DNA from: Aurelia coerulea | Lineage: Eukaryota > Cnidaria > Scyphozoa > Semaeostomeae > Ulmaridae | Assembly: GCA_039566865.1 (NCBI GenBank) | Contig: CM076961.1 | Span: 7,525,501-7,589,500, forward strand | Direction of reading: 5' to 3' | DNA length: 64,000 nucleotides | Shown here: positions 11,581 to 21,700 of the stretch, piece by piece | Layout of the letters: every line of letters begins with the position of its first letter | Position numbering within the stretch: position 1 is the stretch's first letter | The notes under the pieces: model-generated | What the model was told of the DNA's origin: nothing | The model's database searches: none | Seen by the model: the letters and a program-made list of their open reading frames with translations, nothing else | Program-made: the position numbers and the translations under genes

Positions 11581-11988
11581 TTCATCTATGTTGTATGCAA
11601 TTAGTTTATATTTAGATTTGTAATTGTTATTGGTTTACGGTGCAAGATTTATACTTTCCAGGACATTTAGCGGACATTACTCATTTGACAGTTATCAGAC
11701 GTTAGTTTTTCCATTTGCTGTAAAATTTCTTAATGTTTTTGAGATTATTCTTCGTTGATATTAATTAATCTAGTTTTGTTATCGTATATTTATTACTGTT
11801 ATTTTTTCTTAGCGAACCACATTTGTTTATGCACATCATTCCAGCAGTCGTATTTTCTTGCTGTGTTTCTTGCTGGGTTGAATGTGGTGCGTTGGTGCGT
11901 TCTTTCTATACCCACTGTAGTCAAGTGCTGCGACTTGTGGACTACATCAGTTCGAATCTGGTTCATTTGGAAATTGTTGCATGCTGTG

Positions 11989-12798
11989 ATGGATGAACAG
12001 ACGATTAGACATGAGACAACGCTCGATGACGAACTGTTGATTTCTGGTGAGCGCATGAGACGAAGAAACCTCATATTGGACTGGGAAGACGTTGATTTGG
12101 AGAGATTACGAAGACTGAAGCAACTCAGAGCCAATGCGAAGCGTGAGCTGACAAAGGCCATCAAGCGAGTTTCTGAGGCTCTGACTGTTGGCGACGACGC
12201 TGTGGAGATTCAAGCGATTGAAGAAAGATTGGATGAAGCATTTCATAACTTCACAGAGGCATGGGAGCGACACAAGAATTCGCTCGACGATGATGATGAC
12301 CTTGAAGAATCTACTGCATATTTTCATGAAGCAAAGACCAAATACCTCTGCTCTAAAGACAGGATAGCACTGTGGCTAGAAACAAAGAAGAAACCACTCC
12401 TAGATAGGGGAAACCCCCCTGAGATCAAGCCTAAAGACTCTATAAGCTCGATAAGTCAATCTAAATCTTCTTTTTCTCGCCGTAGCTCTTCTTCCTCCCG
12501 TCGTAGCAAAGCTGCAATTGATGACAAGCAGTTCGAATATGCAACAAAGATGGCGTCATTGCGTGTCGAAGCATCAATGCTTGAGCAGCATCAGAACATC
12601 GCCAATGAAGAGTTGAGAATTAATCAGTTGAAAGAAAGATTGACCCTGGACACCCAATTAGCGAAATTGGAAGCAGAAGAGCGTGTATGCTGTGAATTCA
12701 GAACGTCGACAGGCAGCCGTTGCGAAGGAGAATTCGATGAAACAGCTGGTAGTTACATCACAAGAGATGTGATAGGAGCCCCATTACAAATGAGTTAG
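11989..12798 (+). CDS. BEL/Pao gag, N-terminal coiled-coil part
   Basis: The open frame runs from 11755, but its first 78 residues look like translated LTR/leader. The ATG at 11989 (MDEQTIRHE…) is a better start. The product is highly charged and helical: an acidic/basic N-terminal helix, a DDDDD stretch, a Ser-rich segment (SRRSSSSSRRS) and a C-terminal coiled coil. BEL/Pao gags commonly begin this way. It stops at 12798, whereas gag homology resumes at 13005 in another frame, so gag is split. A poorly conserved segment (12808-13008) lies between. Confidence 0.65.
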   Translation: MDEQTIRHETTLDDELLISGERMRRRNLILDWEDVDLERLRRLKQLRANAKRELTKAIKRVSEALTVGDDAVEIQAIEERLDEAFHNFTEAWERHKNSLDDDDDLEESTAYFHEAKTKYLCSKDRIALWLETKKKPLLDRGNPPEIKPKDSISSISQSKSSFSRRSSSSSRRSKAAIDDKQFEYATKMASLRVEASMLEQHQNIANEELRINQLKERLTLDTQLAKLEAEERVCCEFRTSTGSRCEGEFDETAGSYITRDVIGAPLQMS

Positions 12799-13004
12799 AC
12801 GAAAAGTGTGGTGTCGAAGATTTTCCCTACCCTTGCAATGTCAGATACATGTCAGAAACAAACACGAGTGTCAGTCATGGAGCAATTAGCCGTTGAGACT
12901 CCTGCGAAAGCAATTGTCATGAAAGAAACTCCAGTTGACTATGCGATGTTTGGTGGGTTTGGTGAGTCGAGTTTTCAAATGTTTATCAACCTTATAATGA
13001 TTCA

Positions 13005-14351
13005 ATGATTAATACTTCTGCTCTTTTGAAGACGGAATCATATGCTCCTCCGCGGCGGACATTTGATGAAGCCCCTTTACTCAGCACCATATCGCATGCA
13101 CATACACCTTCTCAGCGGTTGATTGATATTCATGCCCCCGTATTCAGCAATGTGTCAAAGGAAAATGTTCCTCCTCAGAGACCCTCGGCGAGTACATGTG
13201 ATCCTCCTTGGCAGTCAGATAGGAGCAATGCTTTGAAAGATCCTTTGGTGATATCCGATGCTCCTCCCCAGCAGCAGTCATTTTGTGTTTACGCTCCTCC
13301 TCAGAGACCCTCAGCGATTAAACGTGATCCTCCTTGGCAGTCAGACAGGAGCAATGCTTTGAAAGATCTTTTGGTGATATCCGATGCTCCTCCCCAGCAG
13401 CAGTCATTTGGTGTTTATGCTCCTCCTCAGAGACCCTCGGCGAGTAAACGTGATCCTCCTTGGCAGTCAGATCGGAGCAATGCGTTGAAAGATCCTTTGA
13501 TGATATCTGGCGCTCCTCCTCAGCAGTCATTTGTTTTTCATGCCCCCCCCCCTCAGGGTCCTGTGACACATGTTAACATCCCTTCATGGCAGCCAGATGA
13601 AAACCCTGTTCCCAGTGAAATTCCTGCGCTGCAGATTAATGATCCGTGTCACTCAGAAGAAGTTGCAAATCCCCCACCAAGAGCTGGTAGTAGAGATGGA
13701 TCCGATGATGGCATAAGTTATCTGGAAGCAATGAAATCACTAGCAACTGCTGCATTGCTACCAAAGGCGGAGCTAATGAATTTTGATGGTAACCCCTTAA
13801 ATTATTTTCTGTTTATAAGTTCCTTTGAAAATAATGTTGAGAAGAGCACTCAAGATTTTAGTAAGAGATTACAGCTTCTCATTCAGTTTTGCTCAGGGAA
13901 GGCAAGAAAGGCGATCCAGAGCTGCGTTCTTCTGCAACCTCAAGAGGGATACCAGCAGGCGAAGCAAATCCTTTCTGAACGATTTGGTGGTGCGTACAAG
14001 GTTTCAAGAACATGGCTGACCAAGATCATGGATGGTGCGCAAATCAGGCCTGGTGATGGTGATGCTTTGCAAGACCTTGCTGACGAGCTGGAGAGTTGTG
14101 AAATTACACTTCAAGCTACTGGAAGACTTGGTCAGTTGAATAACGAAGACAGTCTGGTCAGAATTTTGAAGAGATGCCCGGTGTATGTGAGATCTCGCTG
14201 GCAGTCACGAGTTCAAGAGCTGAGGACGCAAGGAAGAGACCCAAACATCAAGGACATCCAGAAGCTCATCAGAATGGCAGCAAGTGAAAAATGCGACCCA
14301 GTTTATGGCAATCTCATGGATGGTGACAGCAAGGAGTCAAAACTGAGGTAG
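13005..14351 (+). CDS. BEL/Pao gag, repeat region and DUF1759-like capsid
   Basis: The frame has 448 codons. The first third is a Pro-rich tandem repeat: a 126-bp unit at 13177, 13303 and 13429 encodes APPQRPSA…DPPWQSDRSNALKD. From about residue 240 the protein turns into the typical BEL/Pao gag domain (MNFDGNPLNYFLFISSFENN, then LCSGKAR/RFG-like motifs), which would form the particle shell. The domain appears full-length. It is separated from upstream gag by a frame change and from the downstream zinc knuckle by a stop at 14351. Confidence 0.85.
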   Translation: MINTSALLKTESYAPPRRTFDEAPLLSTISHAHTPSQRLIDIHAPVFSNVSKENVPPQRPSASTCDPPWQSDRSNALKDPLVISDAPPQQQSFCVYAPPQRPSAIKRDPPWQSDRSNALKDLLVISDAPPQQQSFGVYAPPQRPSASKRDPPWQSDRSNALKDPLMISGAPPQQSFVFHAPPPQGPVTHVNIPSWQPDENPVPSEIPALQINDPCHSEEVANPPPRAGSRDGSDDGISYLEAMKSLATAALLPKAELMNFDGNPLNYFLFISSFENNVEKSTQDFSKRLQLLIQFCSGKARKAIQSCVLLQPQEGYQQAKQILSERFGGAYKVSRTWLTKIMDGAQIRPGDGDALQDLADELESCEITLQATGRLGQLNNEDSLVRILKRCPVYVRSRWQSRVQELRTQGRDPNIKDIQKLIRMAASEKCDPVYGNLMDGDSKESKLR

Positions 14352-14743
14352 AAGACAAATAACCGAATAGGAGCAATGAAGGCCAAAGTAAACTTTAGTG
14401 TACAAGCAGGAGAAGGAGCAAAAGCTGGCGGTGATGGCCGCAAGTGCTATTTTTGTGACAAAAACCACTGACTGGAGTCTTGTGATAGTTTCAAGTTGGA
14501 AGATGGTGAGAAACAATTTAAACTTATTCGACAAAGGAAGCTTTGTGATAACTGTTTATCTAGCTTTCATTTTCTGCTGGTTGCAAGAGACGTAAATCAT
14601 GCACAGTTCCCAATTGCGACGTTAGACGTAAACATCTGGCTTCAATTCATAACGCAGTTAAAGAGTTTGAGAGAAGACGAAGTGCACAGTCTAGCCAAGA
14701 TCAACGTGGAGGACTCAAACAAGAGCAGAGTCAATTCAGTGGC
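14352..14743 (+). pseudogene. Broken gag zinc-knuckle segment of BEL/Pao copy 1
   Basis: Translating past the stop reveals CYFCDKNH, then an in-frame stop, then LESC and KLCDNCLSSFH, a Cys/His pattern matching the zinc-knuckle region between gag and protease in BEL/Pao. Several frame changes and stops show this part is dead. Confidence 0.7.
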
Positions 14744-15517
14744 TTGACGAGCAAAGATGATGCTTGCAGCGTTGGTCAAGGACTGCCAGTTGTACTAATG
14801 AAGGTGAAATACAAAGGAAGAAACAAAGTGATCACTACATACGCCCTATTAGACAGTGGATCCACAGCTTCATTTTGCGACAATGTTCTTTTGGAAGAAC
14901 TAGGCATAGAAGGTAGAGCGTGTCAGATACAACTGGCGACTATTGATGGTGTTCGTGATGATTGTCAAACTGCCCTTGTGAGCCTGGAGATCATGGACCT
15001 TGAAGAAACTGTTTGCATTCAGATGGACAGTGTTTTCTCAACGAAGAGCTTGAACATACCCACAGCCGCGATTGCTCCACAGGAAGATGTCAACAAGTGG
15101 CCTTATCTAAATGGAATCATGGTACCAGAAACAATAGCAGGTGGAAAATTCAGTCTTCTGATTGGAGTAGACGTACCTGAAGCTTTGGAACCTAATGAAA
15201 TGCGAAAAAGTGAGAATGGTGGCCCGTTTGCAGTAAAGACTAAGTTTGGCTGGACTTTAAATGGACCACTCGGCAGTACAGACAGACAGTACAGACACAA
15301 TGTCACAGGTAACAGTTGTTTTTTCTCTGAAGCCAAAACCAGTAATGATCTTCTTCAGGAGCAACTGCTGAAGTATTTCAATCATGAATTCGGCCAGACA
15401 TGTGACAACAAGAGAGGGATGTCCGTTCACGACAAACAAGCAATGAAGATCTTAGAAGAATCCCTGCAATTCATCAATGGCGAGGCTAGGATGCCTGAAG
15501 AGACGGCTGTCAGTTGA
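14744..15517 (+). CDS. BEL/Pao aspartic protease region (DUF1758-like)
   Basis: This contains the aspartic-protease signature LLDSGSTASFCD at about residues 36-47, followed by the usual BEL/Pao protease-to-RT linker (LIGVDVPEAL, TKFGWTLNGPLG). In the intact element it would cleave the polyprotein. The frame runs out at 15517, and homology switches at about 15460-15480 to another frame with linker sequence missing. The ATG at 14744 is simply the first in this frame, not a biological start. Confidence 0.8.
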   Translation: MTSKDDACSVGQGLPVVLMKVKYKGRNKVITTYALLDSGSTASFCDNVLLEELGIEGRACQIQLATIDGVRDDCQTALVSLEIMDLEETVCIQMDSVFSTKSLNIPTAAIAPQEDVNKWPYLNGIMVPETIAGGKFSLLIGVDVPEALEPNEMRKSENGGPFAVKTKFGWTLNGPLGSTDRQYRHNVTGNSCFFSEAKTSNDLLQEQLLKYFNHEFGQTCDNKRGMSVHDKQAMKILEESLQFINGEARMPEETAVS

Positions 15518-17054
15518 TCCTGCATTGAGAATTCGATACACAAATTTCATTGATGACCTCCTTGTCAAGGGACATGCTAGAAAGATCACAGATGACAAAT
15601 CAGTATGCAAAACAGACATCACATGGTACCTTCCACGTCATAACGTTGTGAATCCTAAGAAGCCGGAGAAAACCAGAGTTGTCTTTGACTGCGCAGCCAA
15701 GTGTCGTGGTGTATCACTCAACAGTAATGTGTTGCAAGGACCAAACCTGACCAATTCACTGATATGCGTTCTTTGCAGATTCAGACAAGAGCATGTTGCA
15801 CTGGTTGCTGACGTGGAATCAATGTATCATCAAGTATGCGTAGATCTTAAAGACATCAATGCTTTGAAATTTTTATGGTTCCCTGACGGAGATCTATCAA
15901 AGGAGCCCGAAGAATATCAAATGGTAGTACATCTATTTGGTGGAATTTGGTCAGCCTGTTGTGCAAATTTTGCTTTGAAGAGAACTGCTGTGGACAATGC
16001 AAGCAAGTTTGACCCGATTGTCACCAGAACAGTGGACAAGAACTTCTACGTTGACGACATGCTCAAATCAGTGAGAAGTACAGACGAAGCGATCTGGATG
16101 CAAAGACAGCTGACGGAGTTGCTCGCATGTGGAGGATTTAACCTGACAAAATGGAGCAGTTCAAGCAGAAAAGTGTTGGATTCTATTCCTCAATCTGAAA
16201 GATCGAAGGAGCTGAAGAATATGAATATTCAGGATGACGCCCTTCCAGTGGAGAGAACGTTGGGCTTAGAGTGGCACATTGAGAATGACGCATTCAGATT
16301 CAAAATCAGCAAGAAAGAAAAGCCAGCAACACGGAGAGGTATACTGAGTATAATTTCTTCAATATTCGATCCACTTGGATTCGTAGCACACTTTGTTTTG
16401 CCTGCAAAGAGACTCCTTCAAAGTTCATGTCGACTGCTTGGATGGGATGAAGAGATATCTGGTGAAAATCTAGCACATTGGAACAATTGGCTGATGGAAA
16501 TGCCGAAGCTAGAAGAGTTCGTGGTGAGAAGATGTATCAAACTGCCTGAATTTGGAATTTGTGTTAGTCATGAGATTCATCATTTCTCCGATGCCTCCGA
16601 GACAGGTTATGGCACAGTATCATATTTGAGAACAGTAAATGAAGATGGTGAAATCAATGCTGCATTCTTGTTTGCGAAGTCTCGATTAGCCCCACTGAAG
16701 AGAATCACAATCCCAAGGTTAGAGCTGACTGCTGCAACATTGGCTGTAAAGATCGACACAATGTTAAAGGAAGAGCTAGAGATCAACTTGCATAAATCTG
16801 TTTTCTGGACTGACAGTACATCCGTCTTGCGGTACATCAATAACAAAGACAAGAGATTCCATACATTTGTGGCCAACAGAATCACAGCCATCCATGAGGG
16901 CTCAGATCCTGAACCGTGGAAGTATGTGCCAACGAAGAGCAATCCTGCAGACGATGCATCACGTGGAATGTCAGCAGATGACCTGCTTGAAAGTAAACGC
17001 TGGATCAATGGACCAGAATTCCTGTTGCAGGCAAGTGAAACATGGCCAAAGTAG
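15477..17054 (+). CDS. BEL/Pao reverse transcriptase and RNase H
   Basis: 525 codons. The N-terminal part LKRRLSVDPALRIRYTNFI is a conserved BEL/Pao segment. RT motifs follow: TRVVFDCAAK, VADVESMYHQV (catalytic Asp), FGGIWSACCANFAL and YVDDML near residues 195-200. The Pao-type RNase H then shows HHFSDASETGYG, KSRLAPLKRITIPRLEL and FWTDSTSVLRYI. The start at 15477 is artificial, because a small deletion and frameshift separates it from the protease frame. A stop follows at 17054 before the integrase. It is otherwise well preserved. Confidence 0.9.
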   Translation: MARLGCLKRRLSVDPALRIRYTNFIDDLLVKGHARKITDDKSVCKTDITWYLPRHNVVNPKKPEKTRVVFDCAAKCRGVSLNSNVLQGPNLTNSLICVLCRFRQEHVALVADVESMYHQVCVDLKDINALKFLWFPDGDLSKEPEEYQMVVHLFGGIWSACCANFALKRTAVDNASKFDPIVTRTVDKNFYVDDMLKSVRSTDEAIWMQRQLTELLACGGFNLTKWSSSSRKVLDSIPQSERSKELKNMNIQDDALPVERTLGLEWHIENDAFRFKISKKEKPATRRGILSIISSIFDPLGFVAHFVLPAKRLLQSSCRLLGWDEEISGENLAHWNNWLMEMPKLEEFVVRRCIKLPEFGICVSHEIHHFSDASETGYGTVSYLRTVNEDGEINAAFLFAKSRLAPLKRITIPRLELTAATLAVKIDTMLKEELEINLHKSVFWTDSTSVLRYINNKDKRFHTFVANRITAIHEGSDPEPWKYVPTKSNPADDASRGMSADDLLESKRWINGPEFLLQASETWPK

Positions 17055-17210
17055 AATGATGATGATACTGGAATTCCAGAAAATGATGTAGAATGTAAAG
17101 GGATGGTGCAGTCGAAGGCAGTCAACGTCAGTAATGTAACGGGTATGACATCATTGATTTTTTCATAATTTTCAAACTGGACCCGTCTAAAGAAAGCTGT
17201 CTCCTGGATC

Positions 17211-17967
17211 TTGCGATACAAGCTTTGGCTACTCACAAAGGTTAGAAGAAATCATGCACTCCTAGAATCAAGTCTGTCGAAATGTATAACTGCTAGTGAC
17301 ATGAAAGAAGCGGAGAATGCCATCATACAGTGTGTGCAAAGGGAATGTTTTGCTGAAGAATTCCAGTCCTTGCAATCATCTGAAGGTGCAGTGAACAAAT
17401 CAAGTTCGTTGAGACGGTTGGATCCTGTGATCATGAATGGCCCCCTATGCGTTGGTGGACGTCTCAAACATGCACCCTGTGAATATGATCATGTGAAACA
17501 TCCAGCTATACTTCCTAAAAGGCACCACGTGAGTGACTTGATCATTCAATATTTCCATGAAATTTCCGGACACTCAGGACAAGAGTATTTTCTTTCAATA
17601 ATCAGAGAATGTTACTGGATAATCCAAGCATGAGTGCCTGTGAGAAAGATATGCAGAAGCTGTTTCCCTTGCAAGAGAAGAAATCAAGCCCCATGTCAGC
17701 AGAAAATGGCAAATCTCCCGATGGAAAGAGTCACACCAGATAAGCCTCCCTTTACATTTGTTGGCGTTGATTATTTTGGACCGTTCCTGGTTAGAAGAGG
17801 TCGTGCAACTGAGAAGAGGTGCGGGGTTATTTTTACTTGCCTTGCAGTACGTGCCATACACATAGAAGTGGCCAACAGTCTGGACACTGACTCCTTCATA
17901 AATGCTTTGAGAAGGTTCATAGCTAGACGTGGATCACCGCAAGAGATAAGATCAGACAACGGGACTA
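17211..17967 (+). pseudogene. BEL/Pao integrase, zinc-binding and first core part
   Basis: Two in-frame blocks (17211-17633 and 17634-17967) are separated by a single TGA at 17631-17633. The first carries VGGRLKHAP and the His-His part of an HHCC zinc finger (HHVSDLI…HEISGHSG). The second carries CRSCFPCKR, the core GVDYFGPF (first catalytic Asp) and RSDNGT (second Asp). The frame is then interrupted by a MITE inserted at a TA dinucleotide, and integrase sequence resumes at 18266. Confidence 0.85.
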
Positions 17968-18265
17968 CAATCCTTGCCAAAACAACTTGAAAAAAATTTC
18001 ATTTCTCTCTTTTCTTCTCCGACCAAGCATCCAAAATACAGTGCAGGAAACTTCACGCTACTCTTTTCCCTTGCCCCCCTGCCCCCCCCCCCCTGAACAA
18101 TGTTGGTCCGAAGCACTGATCACCAGATATCACGAAAATCGCTTTGGCTGCGTTGTTGTGCCCTTGAGAAATGCGTAATCACGCAAGGAACCAACATTGT
18201 AAGGGGGAGGGGGGGAGAGCTGAGCAAAAATATGTGATTTTTTTCAAGAGTTTTGGCAAGGATTG
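17968..18265. mobile_element. TA-flanked MITE inside the integrase
   Basis: The ends CAATCCTTGCCAAAAC and GTTTTGGCAAGGATTG are inverse copies, with TA on both outer sides. Integrase coding continues in frame across it, counting one TA, which proves insertion. The 298 bp holds a C-run/G-run pair (near 18075-18093 and 18200-18215) and no coding sequence. Tc1/mariner-like by its target site. Confidence 0.85.
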
Positions 18266-18458
18266 TAGCTTCAAAGGTGGAGAAAAAGAACTACGAGCAG
18301 CGATGCAGGGATGGAATCAAAACCAGGTGCATATGTTTCTGCTACAACGCAGTGCTGAGTGGATATTCAATCCTCCGTATGCCTCACACTTTGGTGGAGT
18401 TTGGGAAAGATTGATCAGGTCGATTAGACGTGTACTTAAATCCCTACTAAAGGCATGA
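18266..18458 (+). pseudogene. BEL/Pao integrase C-terminal core remnant
   Basis: The segment encodes WIFNPPYASHFGGVWERLIR, matching the conserved end of the BEL/Pao integrase core, including the region of the catalytic Glu. It ends at a stop at 18456-18458. Nothing of the 3' end or 3' LTR remains: the foldback element begins at 18475. Confidence 0.8.
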
Positions 18459-18474
18459 GCGATAGGACACCAAG

Positions 18475-18798
18475 TGTGTGCGACCTTAACGTTATTTTGG
18501 TAGCGAGCCACCTTAATCAATTGTTTTTTTAGTGTTTTTGTCTATTTTTACTTGGTAGTGAGCCACCTTATCGCGTTTTCGCCATTTTGAAATTTTGGGT
18601 AGTGAGCCACCTTAAGTGCAGATCCACCTTAGGGCTTTACGGTTAAGGTGGATCTGCACTTAAGGTGGCTCACTACCAAAAATTTAAAATGGCGAAACCG
18701 CGATAAGGTGGCTCACTACCAAGTAAAAATAGGCAAAAACACTAAGAAACAATTGATTAAGGTGGCTCGCTACCAAAATAACGTTAAGGTGGCACACA
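18475..18798. mobile_element. 324-bp foldback element between two BEL/Pao copies
   Basis: A near-perfect palindrome centred at about 18637. Each arm of about 155 bp starts TGTGTGC[G/C]ACCTTAACG and contains GGTAGTGAGCCACCTTA-type motifs three times. The loop is about 14 bp. It sits exactly between two convergent BEL/Pao elements, both broken in their integrases. No target duplication could be recognised, so whether it is a transposon or a rearrangement product is open. The nominal open frame of the second BEL/Pao runs about 37 codons into it. Confidence 0.85.
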
Positions 18799-21700
18799 TT
18801 TGGGATCTTTGGTGTCGCAAAAAGCTGTTGTAGAGTGCGATCAGCAGCTTTGAATGTTTTAGCATTATCAGATTGCAATGATTGACACAATCCTCTGCGA
18901 TTTATCACCCTACGAAATGCTTGCAGGAAATCATCTGTATTCAGGCTATCTGTTAACTCTAAATGTACCATGCGTGATGACGCACACGTGAAAAGGCAAA
19001 TATAGGCTTTCTGGACATCATTCTTTGTGCGAATGTATAGTGGACCGGCGAAGTCCACTCCAACATGTGTACATGCAAGTGAAGATTGAACTCTTTCCTT
19101 TGGCAAGTTTCCCATTTTTTGGGAGCAAGCTGCTACATGCTGTCGTCTGCAACTTCTGCAATTTCGAATAACTCGTTTCACATCACGTAGGCCTTGAGTT
19201 ATCCATATCTTTTGACGTAGAACAGCTAGAGTTGTTGATGGACCTGCACAAATTGACTGGTGATGTACTTGCAGAATCTTCTTCTCTACAATTGGATGTC
19301 CATGAGGAAGGATTATTTGATGCTTTGCTTCTTCAGGTAGATCTGAATTTTGGAGCCTTCCACCAACTCGCAATACTTTGTCTCTGCTGTCATAAAACGG
19401 ATCTAACATCAAAATTCTGCTTGATTTTGATATTTGCTTGCCATCGCTCAATGCTTGTAACTCTTCCTTGTATGTTTCTGATTGTACTCTGCGATACCAA
19501 TACATCTTTGCTTCTCGTAGTTCTTCTGCAGATGGACCTTGCCATGGTCGTTCTTGCCTGGGTTGTTGAGTAATTTTCTTGAATAGTTGAACAGCTCGAA
19601 AAACGATGGCTGTGACTCTCACAAGTTTCAACCATGAACTATGTCTTTCTGGATCTATGATTTCTTTCGATTCGATAATTGCAAGCATCTGCACAGTTTT
19701 CCTTGATTCTTTGCATGCCATGTTTGTGACTGTCTCATTTGCTGTAATGTTACATGGCCATTCCTTTGATGGTAAGCTTAACCAAGATGGACCTGTCCAC
19801 CATTTCTCTGTTTGATGAAGATCTTTGCGGGTTAGGCCACGTGTTAGACAATCTGCAGGGTTTAATTTTCCTGGGCAATATCGCCAATTATCTGGACTGA
19901 ATTTCGACTGAATCTCTTCTACTCTGTTAGCTACAAATGGTTTCCATTTTGAGCTTGGTCCTTTGATCCAATACAATGCAATTGAACTATCTGCCCACAA
20001 AACAACTTGACTGATTTCTCTTTTCATCGATTCAGCAACGAACGAAACTAATCTTGTATTGATTACTGACGCTAAAAGCTCAAGCCGTGGAAGTGTTACT
20101 CTCTTTAATGGTGCCACTCTCGACTTAAACATTACAAGCTTGGTGTTGATGTGTCCATTCATATCGACTGTGCGTACATATACTGCAGCTCCATATGCTT
20201 TTGGAGAGGCATCTCCAAATCCATGGATCTCTACTCTTTCTGTTGTGCCTGTGTTAGCTGTAAAACATCTTGGAATTTTGATGTCATTGACATCTGAAAG
20301 CTCTGCTTTCCATGATCTCCATTGACTGAGAATGTCTGATGGCAATTTGTCATCCCATTGCAGCCCTCTGCTCCACAGTTCCTGGAACAGCATCTTTGCT
20401 CTTAAGACAAAGGGTGACAACAACCCCATGGGATCAAATATTTTCGATGCAAGGCTCAGCAGACTTCTCTTGGTTTCACAATCTTTGCTTTCAAGAATAC
20501 TCTTTGCAACATTGAAAAAGAAGCAATCATTTCTTGTATCCCAGCTCATTCCCAATGCTTTTATACTCTCTCTTTCATTGAAACACACTGTCAGTGAAGG
20601 TGCTCTCTCCTCTGGCTTGATTTCTTGAATTACCTTTTCTGAATTACTAGCCCATTTCACTAATTGGAAGCCACCTGATTTCATCATTGAAGAAAGGGAG
20701 CTTTGTAACTCTATTGCCTCGTCAGCATCCTTTGCACCTGTCAGGCAATCGTCGACATACATATTTTCCAGAATTTCTTTTGCAGCATCTGGGAACTGTT
20801 CTTTCTTTCTTTCTGCATGACTTTGTACCGTACTTATAGCTAGGAAAGGACTACAGTTTACTCCAAAAGTAACTCGCTGCATCCTGTAAACTTTAGGCTC
20901 TTCGTTTGTCTGCATGTCTCGCCATAGATACCGATGAAAATCTCGATCTTTCTCGGCAAGTTGAATCTGCAAAAACATCTTCTTGATATCTGTCATAAGT
21001 GCTATTGGATGACTTCTGAAACGAATGAGAACTGACACTAAATTCGGTTGCAAAGCAGGACCTTGTAGGATGCAATCGTTCAAAGATGGTTCATGTCCAA
21101 CTTTTGCTGAAGCATCAAACACTATCCTGGTTTTCGTAGTTGTCTTGTCTCTTCTGTAAACTGCATGATGTGGCAAATATCTCACTTTGTTTTCTGATTG
21201 ATGAATGCTCTCTGGCTTTACTTCCTCTGCAAATCCTTCTCTAACATACTGTGTAATAGCTTCTGAATAATCTTGCTGTTTGATTTCGTCACGTTTCAAA
21301 TTGTTCTCTATGCCTTTAAGCCTTTGTACAGCTTGACTGTAATTATCTTTCAACTCTGGGTGATCACATTTCCAAGGAATCGAAGCTTGATATCTCTGGC
21401 CATCAAAGCTAAGACCTTCTTTGAATTGTGCTATTGCATCAATTTCCTCCATTAGCCTTGTCTGAGCTTTATCTTCAACTATACCGATTGATTCTAAATC
21501 CCAAAAGTGTTTGAGACTCGTGGTAGCTTCTTCTACATCAACCGTTGAGAACATCGCAGTGGTTGTAACTTGCTGCTGACCTTCAAATGAACCACATAAA
21601 ATCCAACCTAACTTTGAACTGACGGCTGTTGGTTCATCACTACTTCTTCCTTTCTTAATTTCATCCTCGATGATTCTATAATAGTAGTCTGCTCCAATTA

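Larger units (their letters stand above)
11581..18474 (+). mobile_element. BEL/Pao LTR retrotransposon copy 1, decayed
   Basis: Order on the plus strand: gag (about 11989-14351), broken zinc-knuckle segment (14352-14743), aspartic protease (14744-15460), reverse transcriptase and RNase H (15477-17054), integrase (17211-18458). The gene order, DUF1759-like gag, YVDDML reverse transcriptase and integrase type identify BEL/Pao. It carries several stops, a frameshift with deletion at about 15478, an inserted MITE at 17968-18265 and a truncated 3' end at the foldback element. A 5' LTR should lie between 11581 and about 11880, but with no 3' LTR present it cannot be bounded. Confidence 0.85.

Noticed and set aside
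11755..11988. First 78 codons of the gag frame as coding
   Set aside because: Hydrophobic, Cys/Tyr-rich sequence unlike gag, in the expected LTR/leader position. The ATG at 11989 is a better start.
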